NCBI GenBank assembly: GCA_963972425.1
Contig: CAXAUF010000004.1
Coordinates: 55,677-119,676, forward strand
Origin: Algorimicrobium sp002414705
Lineage (GTDB): Bacteria; Bacteroidota; Bacteroidia; Flavobacteriales; Flavobacteriaceae
DNA length: 64,000 bases
Direction of reading: 5' to 3'
Shown here: piece by piece, positions 44,910 through 53,165 of the stretch
How the letters are laid out: each line of letters starts with the position of its first letter
How positions within the stretch are numbered: the stretch's first letter is position 1
Made by a program: the position numbers and the translations under genes
The notes under the pieces: generated by a model
Told to the model about the DNA's origin: nothing
What the model saw: the letters and a program-made list of their open reading frames with translations, nothing else
The model's database searches: none

Positions 44910-45250
44910 TACAGGTTAAAATCTGCTTTAATTTCGGCAACCGTATTTTCTACAGCACCAACTACAATGGCAAGTTTCATAGAAACATCCAAATCTGCTT
45001 TTTCAAATTTACCCCAATCTTGCACCTCAATTAAGTCTTCTAAAACACCTAATTCAAACAAGTCTATGGTTGGTTTCATTTTATGTGCTGCCTGATATGC
45101 TGAATAATAATCATTTGTTGCAACAGCTGTTTTTAGTCGCTCTAAATCTTCGGGTACTTCTTCCAAAAATGCAGCGGCTAATGTTGCTACAAATTCCTCA
45201 TCATCATCTGCTAATTCACGTACTCGAAATAATTTGTAATGTTGTTCCAT
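44909..45250 (-). CDS. Orphan HPt-domain phosphotransfer protein
   Basis: 113 residues, four-helix HPt domain with the phosphorylatable His in AYQAAHKMKPTIDLFEL (about residue 56). HPt proteins shuttle phosphate between hybrid histidine kinases and response regulators. No kinase or regulator gene is nearby. It begins directly after the fumarylacetoacetase-family gene and overlaps cinA by 1 nt, so it sits in a metabolic operon. The fold and His are clear; the partner is not. Confidence 0.9.
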   Translation of the reverse strand: MEQHYKLFRVRELADDDEEFVATLAAAFLEEVPEDLERLKTAVATNDYYSAYQAAHKMKPTIDLFELGVLEDLIEVQDWGKFEKADLDVSMKLAIVVGAVENTVAEIKADFNL

Positions 45251-45862
45251 TTATTTTACTGTTATTGAAAACATCTGTTTATTTTCTATAAACCCTGTTA
45301 ACTGATCATTTGGTTCTACCCTTCCAACACCTGCTGGAGTTCCTGTAAATATAATGTCTCCTATCTTTAATGTGAAATATTTTGATATATATTCTATTAA
45401 AGCATCAATTTTCCAGAGCATGTGACTGGTATTTCCTTTTTGCACCAATTGGTCGTTCTTTTTTAAAGAGAAATTTAAGTCATTCATATTTTTAAATTCT
45501 GATTTTGGCAACCAATTCCCGATAACAGCTGCACCATCAAAAGCTTTTGCTTTTTCCCAAGGTAAACCTTTTTCTTTTAATTGGGTTTGTAAATCGCGTG
45601 CTGTAAAATCGATTCCTAAACCAATTTCATCATAATATTTATGGGCAAATTTTTCGTCAATATACTTTCCAACTTTATTAATTTTAACTAAAACCTCAAC
45701 TTCATGGTGTACATCATTAGAAAAATCTGGAATAAAAAACGGCTGTTTTTTTAATAAAATGGCTGTATCAGGCTTTAAAAACACAACAGGTTCTGTTGGT
45801 CTATCGTTTGCCAATTCTTTAATGTGTTCGGTGTAATTACGACCAATGCAGATGAGTTTCAT
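45251..45862 (-). CDS. Fumarylacetoacetate hydrolase family protein
   Basis: 203 residues. FAH-fold metal-binding segments: IGRNYTEHIKEL, HHEVEVLVKI (His/Glu ligands), FDGAAVIGNWLP and GDIIFTGTPAGVGRV. Short FAH proteins act as acylpyruvate hydrolases or oxaloacetate tautomerases/decarboxylases. It abuts the HPt gene with no intergenic base. Confidence 0.92.
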   Translation of the reverse strand: MKLICIGRNYTEHIKELANDRPTEPVVFLKPDTAILLKKQPFFIPDFSNDVHHEVEVLVKINKVGKYIDEKFAHKYYDEIGLGIDFTARDLQTQLKEKGLPWEKAKAFDGAAVIGNWLPKSEFKNMNDLNFSLKKNDQLVQKGNTSHMLWKIDALIEYISKYFTLKIGDIIFTGTPAGVGRVEPNDQLTGFIENKQMFSITVK

Positions 45863-45873
45863 ATATTTCTGTC

Positions 45874-45942
45874 ATTCCTGCGAAGGCGCTGGAATCTCTT
45901 TTAAATTATTGCTTTTGTTCTGGTTTCCTGCCATAGCAGGAA
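45874..45942. repeat. REP-like element: two hairpins with CATTCCTGC...GCAGGAATG arms
   Basis: Hairpin A 45874-45895: ATTCC-t-GCG-aagg-CGC-t-GGAAT. Hairpin B 45925-45942: TTCCTGC-CATA-GCAGGAA. The outer arms also complement each other. Related single hairpins lie at 39297-39314 and 59163-59182. Probably a dispersed intergenic palindrome. Confidence 0.65.
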
Positions 45943-45950
45943 TGATAAAT

Positions 45951-46727
45951 TTAATCTAGCTTATTATTAAAGGCTCTTAATTTAATAGCTGTTAAAACCT
46001 TTTTAGTATATAATGGGAAATCAGCATTTAGCAACCAGCCAAAATAACCAGGTTCTTTATCTAAAATTTCGGTTACTAATTTACCTTTATGTTTACCGAA
46101 AGAGAAACATTCTTCTCCTTGTTTATTGTAAGATATAAAACCAGCAAAATCTGCAAACTTTTTGCGGGAACTGAATTCTGCTAAAAACTGTGCATCATTT
46201 TCCAATTCGTCATACTTTTCTATTTGTGCTTTTAAAACTTCATAGGTTGCGTTGGTATCCGCTTCAGCTGTATGAGCACCTTCCAAGGTTTCATTACAAT
46301 AAAACTTATACGCAGCGCTTAATGTACGTTGTTCCATTTTATGAAAAATAGTCTGTACATCAACAGATACGCGATTTTTCATATCAAAATCTACATCAGC
46401 ACGTAACATTTCTTCAGCTAAAAGTGGAATATCAAATCGGTTGGAGTTAAAACCGCCTAAATCTGAATCTTTAATTAACTGATTTACCTCTTTTGCCAAT
46501 TCCTTAAACGTTGGAGCATCTGCAACATCAGCATCTGAAATCCCATGAATTGCTGTGACTTCTTTTGGAATGGGCATTTCAGGATTTACTAACCAACGTG
46601 TAGATTCCTCTTTTCCATTTGGGTGGACTTTTAGGATTGCTATTTCAACGATTCTATCAGAAGTAATACTAATTCCTGTTGTTTCCAAATCGAAAAAACA
46701 AATGGGTTTGGTAAGATTCAATTTCAT
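45951..46727 (-). CDS. DEDDh 3'-5' exonuclease (PolIII epsilon-like) with C-terminal DUF3820-like domain
   Basis: 258 residues from ATG 46727 (an ATG 18 nt upstream lies in the promoter box). Exonuclease domain (about 5-175): FFDLETTGIS (DxE), AIHGISDADV, GFNSNRFDIPLL and HTAEADTNATYEV (the H and last D of DEDDh). The C-terminal ~70 residues (FGKHKGKLVTEILDKEPGYF, LLNADFP) match the small domain found in ExoX-like nucleases and in DUF3820. Probably single-strand trimming in repair. Confidence 0.93.
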   Translation of the reverse strand: MKLNLTKPICFFDLETTGISITSDRIVEIAILKVHPNGKEESTRWLVNPEMPIPKEVTAIHGISDADVADAPTFKELAKEVNQLIKDSDLGGFNSNRFDIPLLAEEMLRADVDFDMKNRVSVDVQTIFHKMEQRTLSAAYKFYCNETLEGAHTAEADTNATYEVLKAQIEKYDELENDAQFLAEFSSRKKFADFAGFISYNKQGEECFSFGKHKGKLVTEILDKEPGYFGWLLNADFPLYTKKVLTAIKLRAFNNKLD

Positions 46728-46742
46728 GTTATGTATTTTAGG

Positions 46743-46750
46743 CAAAGATA
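46743..46750 (-). promoter_or_regulatory. -7 element TATCTTTG of the exonuclease gene
   Basis: Exact TAnnTTTG match 16 nt before the ATG at 46727 on the minus strand. Confidence 0.5.
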
Positions 46751-46881
46751 AATAGAATATATAAAAAAGGGCTTTGCGAATTGATAAACCTTAACAGAGC
46801 ATTCTACTTTATTTAAAAAAAAATGTCGAACTTCAACAAATAGTACAACTCATCCTTAAAAAGAAACAGTTGAGATAATTA

Positions 46882-46889
46882 TAATTTTG
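46882..46889 (+). promoter_or_regulatory. -7 element TAATTTTG of the membrane-protein gene
   Basis: Exact TAnnTTTG match about 54 nt before the start at 46943; no TTG at proper spacing. Confidence 0.4.
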
Positions 46890-46942
46890 AAAACCCATTA
46901 AAAATGAAATTTTTGAATTGTTAAACTAAAAATCAACCAATT

Positions 46943-47587
46943 ATGGAAGACATTATCAATATTGCCATTTACACACATGCCTTTTTTGGAGGTGTCGGAT
47001 TAATCACAGGAATTGGTAGCACTATTGTAAAAAAAGGAAGTAAAATTCATAAACAAATGGGCAAATTATTTTCTATTGGCATGATTACCAGTTCTGTTAT
47101 TTCTATTCCGATTTCATGGATGCCAAATCATGAAAATTTATTTCTATTTGTTATTGGTGTCTTTACTATTTATTTAGTTTTAGCAGGAAACAGAGCACTT
47201 ATTTTTAAAACTAAAACCAAAGCCAACTGGATTGATAAAACCATTTCTGGCACCATGCTACTTTTCTCTACATTTATGATTGCCTTTGGAATATATTTGG
47301 TTACAAATAGTAATACTATGAGTATTTTATTCTTGTTTTTTGGTGGATTTGGCATTATGTTAACTGTTAAGGATTTTCTCTTTTATAAAAATAATGAGAA
47401 ACCTAAAAACGCATGGCTTATTGCACATCTTGGAAAAATGAATGGCGCATTAATAGCTTCTATTACAGCCTTTATTATTGCAGGAATAGGCATTAACAGT
47501 TTAATTGCTTGGATTTCACCAACACTCATAGGAACGGTTTATATTATTTATTGGAAGCGTAAAATGGAGATTAAAACAGTAGTTTAG
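46943..47587 (+). CDS. Seven-helix membrane protein of unknown function (DUF2306-like)
   Basis: 214 residues with seven predicted hydrophobic helices; the first begins HAFFGGVGLITGIGS and the last ends LIGTVYIIYWKRKME. The paired HA..GG / GKL.S start and HLGKMNGALIA near the C-terminus resemble the DUF2306 family of bacterial membrane proteins. No transport motif or catalytic residue identified. Alone between the exonuclease and a serine hydrolase. Confidence 0.82.
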   Translation: MEDIINIAIYTHAFFGGVGLITGIGSTIVKKGSKIHKQMGKLFSIGMITSSVISIPISWMPNHENLFLFVIGVFTIYLVLAGNRALIFKTKTKANWIDKTISGTMLLFSTFMIAFGIYLVTNSNTMSILFLFFGGFGIMLTVKDFLFYKNNEKPKNAWLIAHLGKMNGALIASITAFIIAGIGINSLIAWISPTLIGTVYIIYWKRKMEIKTVV

Positions 47588-47748
47588 TAAATACCATTTT
47601 TAGAACAACGAAAGTAAAGGCTTTGGCTTTGAGTGTGAATAGGCTACTTTTTAAGTGTGAGAATCCATTAGATCAACTATAATAAATAAACACTCGATAA
47701 ACTGTAACAATCTTAAAATGATAAAATCTTTAATACAAAACTTTTAAT

Positions 47749-49401
47749 ATGAATAAAACCGCATTTACTTTAGTTTTATTAACGTTTTATTTACTGACAA
47801 ACCTTGTTAGTTCACAAAATTTAAATTCTAAAATTGACAGATTATATCAAGTTAATGATAACGAACCCGGATTTTCTATTTCAGTATTCAAAGGAGATAA
47901 AATCATCACAGAAAAACAATATGGAATTGCCAACCTTAATTACAACATTCCTATAACAGGTGAAACCGTTTTCGACATTGGTTCAATTGCTAAACAATTT
48001 ACAGCAGCGGCAATTTTATTATTAGAAGAAAAAGGAAAACTATCTATTAAAGAACCTGCATACAAATACTTAAAGAACTTGCCTAGGTATAAAAAAGGAG
48101 ATCCAACTATTGAGCAATTATTAAACCAAACAAGCGGTATAAAAGAGGTTGATCCATTTCTTGAAGTATGTGATATTCATTGGAGAGATTATATAACACC
48201 TGCAATACTCATTAATATTATTACAAATATTAATGAACTTAACTTTACACCTGGAGAATACTTTTATTACACTAATGCTAATTATATTTTATTGGCTTCC
48301 ATTATTGAGAAAGCTTCAGGAACACCATATGAAGACTATTTACAAGAAAATATTTTCAACCCTCTTAAAATGGTTCACACCACTGTAAATACAGACGTTT
48401 ACGGAACAATTAAAAATCGAGCAATTGGTTATACTGAAGAGGAAGGTGAATTTTACAAAACACATCAATATGGTTTGTTTTACAAAGGAGATGGACAAAT
48501 AATTACAAATCCAAAAGATATGTTTCAATGGCATCAGAATCTTAAAAATGCAACCATAGGAACGACCGAAATTTGGAAAAAAATGAACACAAAAGCTAAA
48601 TTGAATAATGGAACTAGCATAAACTTCGGTTTAGGAGTGGAATTTGAAATGCACAATGGCTATGAAGCAATGGGATTTGATGGTATGATTACTAGCGGAT
48701 TTGTTTCAAAATATCTTTATTTCCCAGAATTAGATCTTGGATTCTTCACTACTCAAAACACCTTTGTTTCAGATTTTGAAGACCGTTTTTTCAAATTTAT
48801 TGACTTATACATTCCTATGAGTCAGCGCAAAGAAGAAAATTCATCCAATAATAAAACAATTAGTCTCTCAAATAAAGAATTGGAACGATATGAAGGTTCA
48901 TATATATATTATTATAACGATGAAGATAGAAAAGCAAACACTATAAAAATAAATAATAAAAAATTACAAGTTTCCACGTTAGATGGACATAAAATTACAG
49001 AACTAATTCCATTAGGCAATCATATGTTTTTGTTTGGAGAGAATGATAATTCTATTGTAGAGTTTAGTTTCAATGGTAATCAGAAACAGTTCACATATGA
49101 CGATTTAGATAATGAAAAGCCAAAGCTTTTTAAAACTTTTAAACCTTATAAACATTCAGAAAAAGAACTAAAGGAATATGAAGGACAATATTTTAACAAA
49201 GAGTTTCAAATTAGTAAAAAACTGCTGTTAGAAAATGGAAAACTATATTACTATTACAGAAATGGTGCTTGGAAAAAAGAAATAAGTTCTCTTTCAAAAG
49301 ATTTACTTGAAATATCAATAAGTCCAATAGAATTTTTTAGAAATGACAAAAATGAAATCGAGAAATTTAAAATTATGGGATTATTCTTTGAAAAGCAATA
49401 A
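47749..49401 (+). CDS. Serine hydrolase (beta-lactamase-related) with C-terminal extension
   Basis: 550 residues. Signal peptide (about 1-22), serine beta-lactamase-like domain (about 25-350) with SxxK as SIAK in FDIGSIAKQFTAAAILLLEE and YxN in FYYTNANYILL, then two lipocalin-like/DUF3471-like beta modules of about 90 residues (LSNKELERYEGSY and ELKEYEGQYFNKEFQ). Close in style to the protein at 40640 but without a lipobox. Probably a periplasmic esterase or peptidase. Confidence 0.9.
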   Translation: MNKTAFTLVLLTFYLLTNLVSSQNLNSKIDRLYQVNDNEPGFSISVFKGDKIITEKQYGIANLNYNIPITGETVFDIGSIAKQFTAAAILLLEEKGKLSIKEPAYKYLKNLPRYKKGDPTIEQLLNQTSGIKEVDPFLEVCDIHWRDYITPAILINIITNINELNFTPGEYFYYTNANYILLASIIEKASGTPYEDYLQENIFNPLKMVHTTVNTDVYGTIKNRAIGYTEEEGEFYKTHQYGLFYKGDGQIITNPKDMFQWHQNLKNATIGTTEIWKKMNTKAKLNNGTSINFGLGVEFEMHNGYEAMGFDGMITSGFVSKYLYFPELDLGFFTTQNTFVSDFEDRFFKFIDLYIPMSQRKEENSSNNKTISLSNKELERYEGSYIYYYNDEDRKANTIKINNKKLQVSTLDGHKITELIPLGNHMFLFGENDNSIVEFSFNGNQKQFTYDDLDNEKPKLFKTFKPYKHSEKELKEYEGQYFNKEFQISKKLLLENGKLYYYYRNGAWKKEISSLSKDLLEISISPIEFFRNDKNEIEKFKIMGLFFEKQ

Positions 49402-49529
49402 CTAAATCCTTTAATTTAAAATGAGAAACACTTATTAGAAATTTTAAATATTAGAAAAAGTTATTAAAGAAAACTATTAAATACGACGGAAGTATTAATG
49501 AAAAACAGAATGTTATAAATTACATATGC

Positions 49530-49769
49530 ATGATTGACGAGATTGTTGCTTATACCATATTTCACTTGGCAATAAACACTATTGGAGGTACCATTCGATG
49601 GATTTATGGTACCATTTGGAGAACAATTTTTAATAAACCTAAATTTAGTTTTAAGGAATATCTTTATGGTCCAAAAAAATCTAAAGATCATTGGGATAGA
49701 CAACATATGTTTAATAATGGGTTTGTTGCCATTATATTTTTTATGCTTTTAGGTTGGATTTTAATTTAG
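49530..49769 (+). CDS. Small membrane protein of unknown function
   Basis: 79 residues. An amphipathic/hydrophobic N-terminal segment, a conserved-looking middle (GGTIRWIYGTIWRTIFNKPK, then KEYLYGPKKSKDHWD) and a C-terminal membrane helix (GFVAIIFFMLLGWILI). Aromatic and glycine content and the well-formed end are more gene-like than the alternative frames here, including one on the minus strand over the same bases. No family assigned. Confidence 0.55.
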   Translation: MIDEIVAYTIFHLAINTIGGTIRWIYGTIWRTIFNKPKFSFKEYLYGPKKSKDHWDRQHMFNNGFVAIIFFMLLGWILI

Positions 49770-49862
49770 AAAAATAAGAAAACGCTTAATAGTTTTCGGA
49801 ATTAATAGCTAATGATAACTCGGAAATTACTAGCAACCAATCTCATAAAAGCTAAACAACAA

Positions 49863-49892
49863 AAAAAGCACAATCTTCCAATTGTGCTTTTT
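49863..49892. terminator. Hairpin terminator, probably bidirectional
   Basis: Arms 49863-49874 and 49881-49892 (AAAAAGCACAAT and complement), 6-nt loop; T/A runs on both sides, between the small membrane protein gene and the convergent E2 gene. Confidence 0.8.
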
Positions 49893-49910
49893 GCATATTT
49901 ACAATGTTTT

Positions 49911-49965
49911 GATGAGATTAGCTGCGCTGAATCTTCTATTTCTTCGCTATGCTCTTAATGACAAA
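49911..49965. repeat. Candidate dispersed intergenic repeat
   Basis: GATGAGATTAGCTGCGCTGA followed by CTTCGCTATGCTCTTAATGACA resembles the 'cttcgctacgctcagaatgaca' type of palindromic intergenic repeat known from many Bacteroidetes genomes (from memory). Only one copy is in the window. Confidence 0.35.
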
Positions 49966-49976
49966 CAAATGCCTTT

Positions 49977-51278
49977 TTAAATCTCTCTATTAGAATCCCA
50001 AGCCTCTAAATAATCTTTAACAGCTTTTACAAACTGGCCTCCTAAAGCACCATTTACAACACGATGGTCATAAGAATGTGATAAGAACATTCTGTAACGG
50101 ATGCCAATAAAATCACCTTCAGGTGTTTCTACAACAGCTGGTACTTTCCGAATAGCACCTAATGCTAAAATACCGACTTGTGGCTGATTGATAATGGGTG
50201 TTCCCATGATACTTCCAAACGTCCCCACATTGGTAACCGTATAGGTTCCACCTTGAATATCGTCAGGTTTCAGTTGATTTAATCTAGCTCTATTAGCTAA
50301 ATCATTTACCTTTTTGGTCATGCCAACTAAATTCAACTGATCTGCATCTTTAATAACGGGTACAATTAAGTTACCATCTCCTAAAGCCGCTGCCATTCCT
50401 AAATTAATATGTTTCTTTTTAACAATGGTATCACCTTGTAAGGATATATTCATCATTGGGAAATCGCGTAACGCTTTAGCAATCGCTTCCATAAAAATTG
50501 GTGTAAACGTTAAGTTTTCACCTTCACGTTTCATAAATCCATCTTTTACTTTTTTACGCCAATTCCATATCTTAGTAACATCAGCTTCAATAAAACTCTG
50601 AACATGAGCAGATGTTTGAACCGATTCTACCATGTGATGTGCTATTAATTTGCCCATTCTGGACATTTCAATAATTTCATCATCACCAGAAGCAATCACT
50701 GGTGGAGCTGATTTGGGTTTTTCTGCTTGTATTGGAGCCGCTTGTTGTGTTGGCTGTGCTTTTGGTGCTGCCAAACGATTTTCTAAATATGCAAGCATAT
50801 CGTTTTTCGTGACACGACCATCTTTACCTGTTCCAGAAATAGCATCTAATTCATTTTGCGAAACACCTTCTTTTGTCGCCATGTTTTTAACCAATGGTGA
50901 GTAAAAACGATCATCCGAAGATGCTACAGGAGCTGCAATTTCTTGAGCTACTGTAACTGTTTTAGCAACGTCTGCTACTGGAGTAGATTCTTTTACGGGT
51001 TCCGATTTTGGAGCAGATTCAACTGCGCCTGATCCGCCTTCTGTTTCTATAATAGCAATGGTCTGTCCAACTTGAACCACATCGTCCACGTTAAACAATA
51101 CCTCAACTAAAACACCATCAACTTCACTAGGCACTTCACTATCCACTTTATCTGTTGCAATTTCAAGAACTGCTTCATCTGCTTCAATCGTTTCGCCTAC
51201 TTGCTTTAACCAAGATGTAATGGTTGCTTCTGCTACACTCTCTCCCATTTTCGGGAGTTTTAATTCAAATTTTGCCAT
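49977..51278 (-). CDS. Dihydrolipoamide acyltransferase (E2) of a 2-oxoacid dehydrogenase
   Basis: 433 residues. One lipoyl domain (about 2-77; lipoyl Lys in EIATDKVDSEVP), an Ala/Pro/Val-rich linker, E3-binding domain (about 130-165; SPLVKNMATKEGV) and the catalytic acyltransferase domain (about 195-430). The catalytic motif reads YDHRVVNG instead of the usual DHRxxDG: the His is kept but the Asp is Asn. Likely the branched-chain or pyruvate/2-oxoglutarate complex; the E1 and E3 genes are not here. TAATTTTG at 51316-51323 is its probable -7 box. Confidence 0.93.
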   Translation of the reverse strand: MAKFELKLPKMGESVAEATITSWLKQVGETIEADEAVLEIATDKVDSEVPSEVDGVLVEVLFNVDDVVQVGQTIAIIETEGGSGAVESAPKSEPVKESTPVADVAKTVTVAQEIAAPVASSDDRFYSPLVKNMATKEGVSQNELDAISGTGKDGRVTKNDMLAYLENRLAAPKAQPTQQAAPIQAEKPKSAPPVIASGDDEIIEMSRMGKLIAHHMVESVQTSAHVQSFIEADVTKIWNWRKKVKDGFMKREGENLTFTPIFMEAIAKALRDFPMMNISLQGDTIVKKKHINLGMAAALGDGNLIVPVIKDADQLNLVGMTKKVNDLANRARLNQLKPDDIQGGTYTVTNVGTFGSIMGTPIINQPQVGILALGAIRKVPAVVETPEGDFIGIRYRMFLSHSYDHRVVNGALGGQFVKAVKDYLEAWDSNREI

Positions 51279-51315
51279 ATCTGTAACTAAACCGTATGTT
51301 TTTTAATTTCGACTG

Positions 51316-51323
51316 CAAAATTA
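51316..51323 (-). promoter_or_regulatory. -7 element TAATTTTG of the E2 gene
   Basis: Exact TAnnTTTG match on the minus strand, 38 nt before the E2 start. Confidence 0.45.
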
Positions 51324-51358
51324 ATGAAAAATCATCAATTCCATTGCAGTTTTATTAT

Positions 51359-52465
51359 TTAATTCTTTTTTAATACCTGTATTTCGCCACGATTTTTAGA
51401 ACTATTACTTCCTATTATAAAGTTGGAATTATTAGGCAGAATTTTAAATGAAATCCCTTCGTAAGTCTTTAAATCGGTAATATGTTGAAAAATTGATTTG
51501 TAGGTGAAGGTATTAGCATCAAAAATAACTTCAGTAAATGGTTCTACATACGTCATTTCTTTTACTACAGAAACTGGTTTTTCTAAAATTTTTTCTAGAA
51601 TATGTGACGTTTCTTGCGTTAAAAACACATAAGATTGGCGTTTACTTTTCACCACTTCAGGCTCGGAACGCATTAAATAAGCTGCTCGAATTCCCAACCA
51701 AACTATTCTATCAAACACAAAATTACTCTTAAAATGTTTTCTATAGAAAATCTGCATAGCACCATAAAAACGTTTAGCGTAATTGGCATCTTTCAGCGTA
51801 CTTTCACCTTTATAATGAATAATGGTCGTGCTACCATTATAGTAATTAGTATAGCCTGCTTTTAAAACTTTGTAGGACAAGTCAATATCTTCTCCATACA
51901 TAAAATAGTCTTCATCAAAACCGCCTACCTCATCATAAACCGTTTTTTTTAGCAACATAAAGGCACCCACAAAAATAGGTACTACACCTGTTTCATATTC
52001 ACTTAATTGATTCGCATAATACGAATTTGGATCCCCTAATAATTTTTTAAGGGCAACGGCTGGTTTAGGCACATTACGTTTACTTTCCGGAAGAAATTTA
52101 CCCGTTCCATCCATCAATCGGCAACCAACAATTCCTAAATTTGTTTGTTTATCTGCAAATTCTAACAATATTTTAAAAGTATCTTCAGCAACAATAGTAT
52201 CCGGATTTAGAATACATAAATACTCGCCTTTAGCTTGTTTAACACCTAGATTATTTCCTTTTGAAAAACCATCGTTATTTGGATTCTCAATTAAGGTCAC
52301 ATTTGGAAATAGGGTTTTCACCATCTCACAACTTGTGTCTGGCGATTGATTATCCACCACAATAATTTCGGCATCCAAACCCTCAATGGCCTTTTCGACA
52401 CTTTTTAAACAAAGCTCCAGAAAATAGCGAACATTATAATTTAGTATGATGATAGATAGCTTCAA
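51359..52465 (-). CDS. GT2 glycosyltransferase (WbbL/rhamnosyltransferase-like)
   Basis: 368 residues. GT-A family 2 domain (about 1-230): IIILNYNVRYFLELCL, IIVVDNQSPDT, NDGFSKGNNLGVKQAKGEY and LNPDTIV (DxD-type), then EDIDLSYKVLKAGY, the usual catalytic ED(x)D. It resembles WbbL-type transferases that add rhamnose or similar sugars to lipid-linked oligosaccharides. C-terminal ~100 residues not recognised. It lies 4 nt after recR, the common flavobacterial order. Confidence 0.92.
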   Translation of the reverse strand: MKLSIIILNYNVRYFLELCLKSVEKAIEGLDAEIIVVDNQSPDTSCEMVKTLFPNVTLIENPNNDGFSKGNNLGVKQAKGEYLCILNPDTIVAEDTFKILLEFADKQTNLGIVGCRLMDGTGKFLPESKRNVPKPAVALKKLLGDPNSYYANQLSEYETGVVPIFVGAFMLLKKTVYDEVGGFDEDYFMYGEDIDLSYKVLKAGYTNYYNGSTTIIHYKGESTLKDANYAKRFYGAMQIFYRKHFKSNFVFDRIVWLGIRAAYLMRSEPEVVKSKRQSYVFLTQETSHILEKILEKPVSVVKEMTYVEPFTEVIFDANTFTYKSIFQHITDLKTYEGISFKILPNNSNFIIGSNSSKNRGEIQVLKKN

Positions 52466-52469
52466 ATTC

Positions 52470-53087
52470 TTAAGATTTTAGAGATGCTTCAAAAGGAATA
52501 CGATTTACAATACTGCGTCCAAGGGTAATTTCATCAGTATATTCCAATTCGTTACCTACCGAAATACCTCTAGCAATAGTGGATGTTACCACATGATAGT
52601 CTTGAATTTGTCGGTAAATATAAAAGTTAGTCGTGTCGCCTTCCATGGTGGAACCTAGCGCAAAAATCAACTCTTTTACATCACCTAATTTTACTTTTTC
52701 TACCAACGTTTGAATATTTAAATCCTGTGGACCAATACCGTCCATAGGCGAAATTTTTCCGCCCAAAACGTGATATAACCCTTTAAAAGAACTGGTGTTT
52801 TCAATAGCCATAACATCGCGAATATCTTCCACAACGCAAATCACGTCACTCGTACGATTAGGATTCGCGCAAATTTCGCAGATTTCTACATCACTAATAT
52901 TATGGCAACTTTTACAAAATTTAATATCTGAACGCATGGTTTTTAAAGCATCCACCAACTGGAACGTTTGATTTTCAGGCTGATTTAGCAAATGTAAAAC
53001 CAAACGTAATGCCGTACGTTTACCAATTCCTGGTAGTTGCGACATTTCGTTAACCGATCTCTCCAATAATTTCGATGAAAATTCCAT
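52470..53087 (-). CDS. recR: Recombination protein RecR
   Basis: 205 residues. N-terminal helix-hairpin-helix (LPGIGKRTALRLVLHLL), C4 zinc finger (CKSCHNISDVEICEICANP), TOPRIM domain (VICVVEDIRDVMAIE) and the C-terminal LGRSIVNRIPF. RecR works with RecF and RecO to load RecA at gaps. A TAAATTCG box sits only 5 nt before the ATG. Confidence 0.97.
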   Translation of the reverse strand: MEFSSKLLERSVNEMSQLPGIGKRTALRLVLHLLNQPENQTFQLVDALKTMRSDIKFCKSCHNISDVEICEICANPNRTSDVICVVEDIRDVMAIENTSSFKGLYHVLGGKISPMDGIGPQDLNIQTLVEKVKLGDVKELIFALGSTMEGDTTNFYIYRQIQDYHVVTSTIARGISVGNELEYTDEITLGRSIVNRIPFEASLKS

Positions 53088-53092
53088 AGCCG

Positions 53093-53100
53093 CGAATTTA
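53093..53100 (-). promoter_or_regulatory. -7-like TAAATTCG directly before recR
   Basis: Minus strand, in the shared 13-mer ATCGTAAATTCGC (53092-53104). The predicted start would fall 1-2 nt before the ATG. Confidence 0.4.
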
Positions 53101-53165
53101 CGATTTTACATTTAAGAATTGCATATACAATGGTAATTTGTATTTTGGCAGTATATTTTAGCCAT

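Noticed and set aside
49464..49706. 80-codon minus-strand frame over the small membrane protein
   Set aside because: The plus-strand frame has a better membrane helix and aromatic pattern; the minus frame looks like its shadow.
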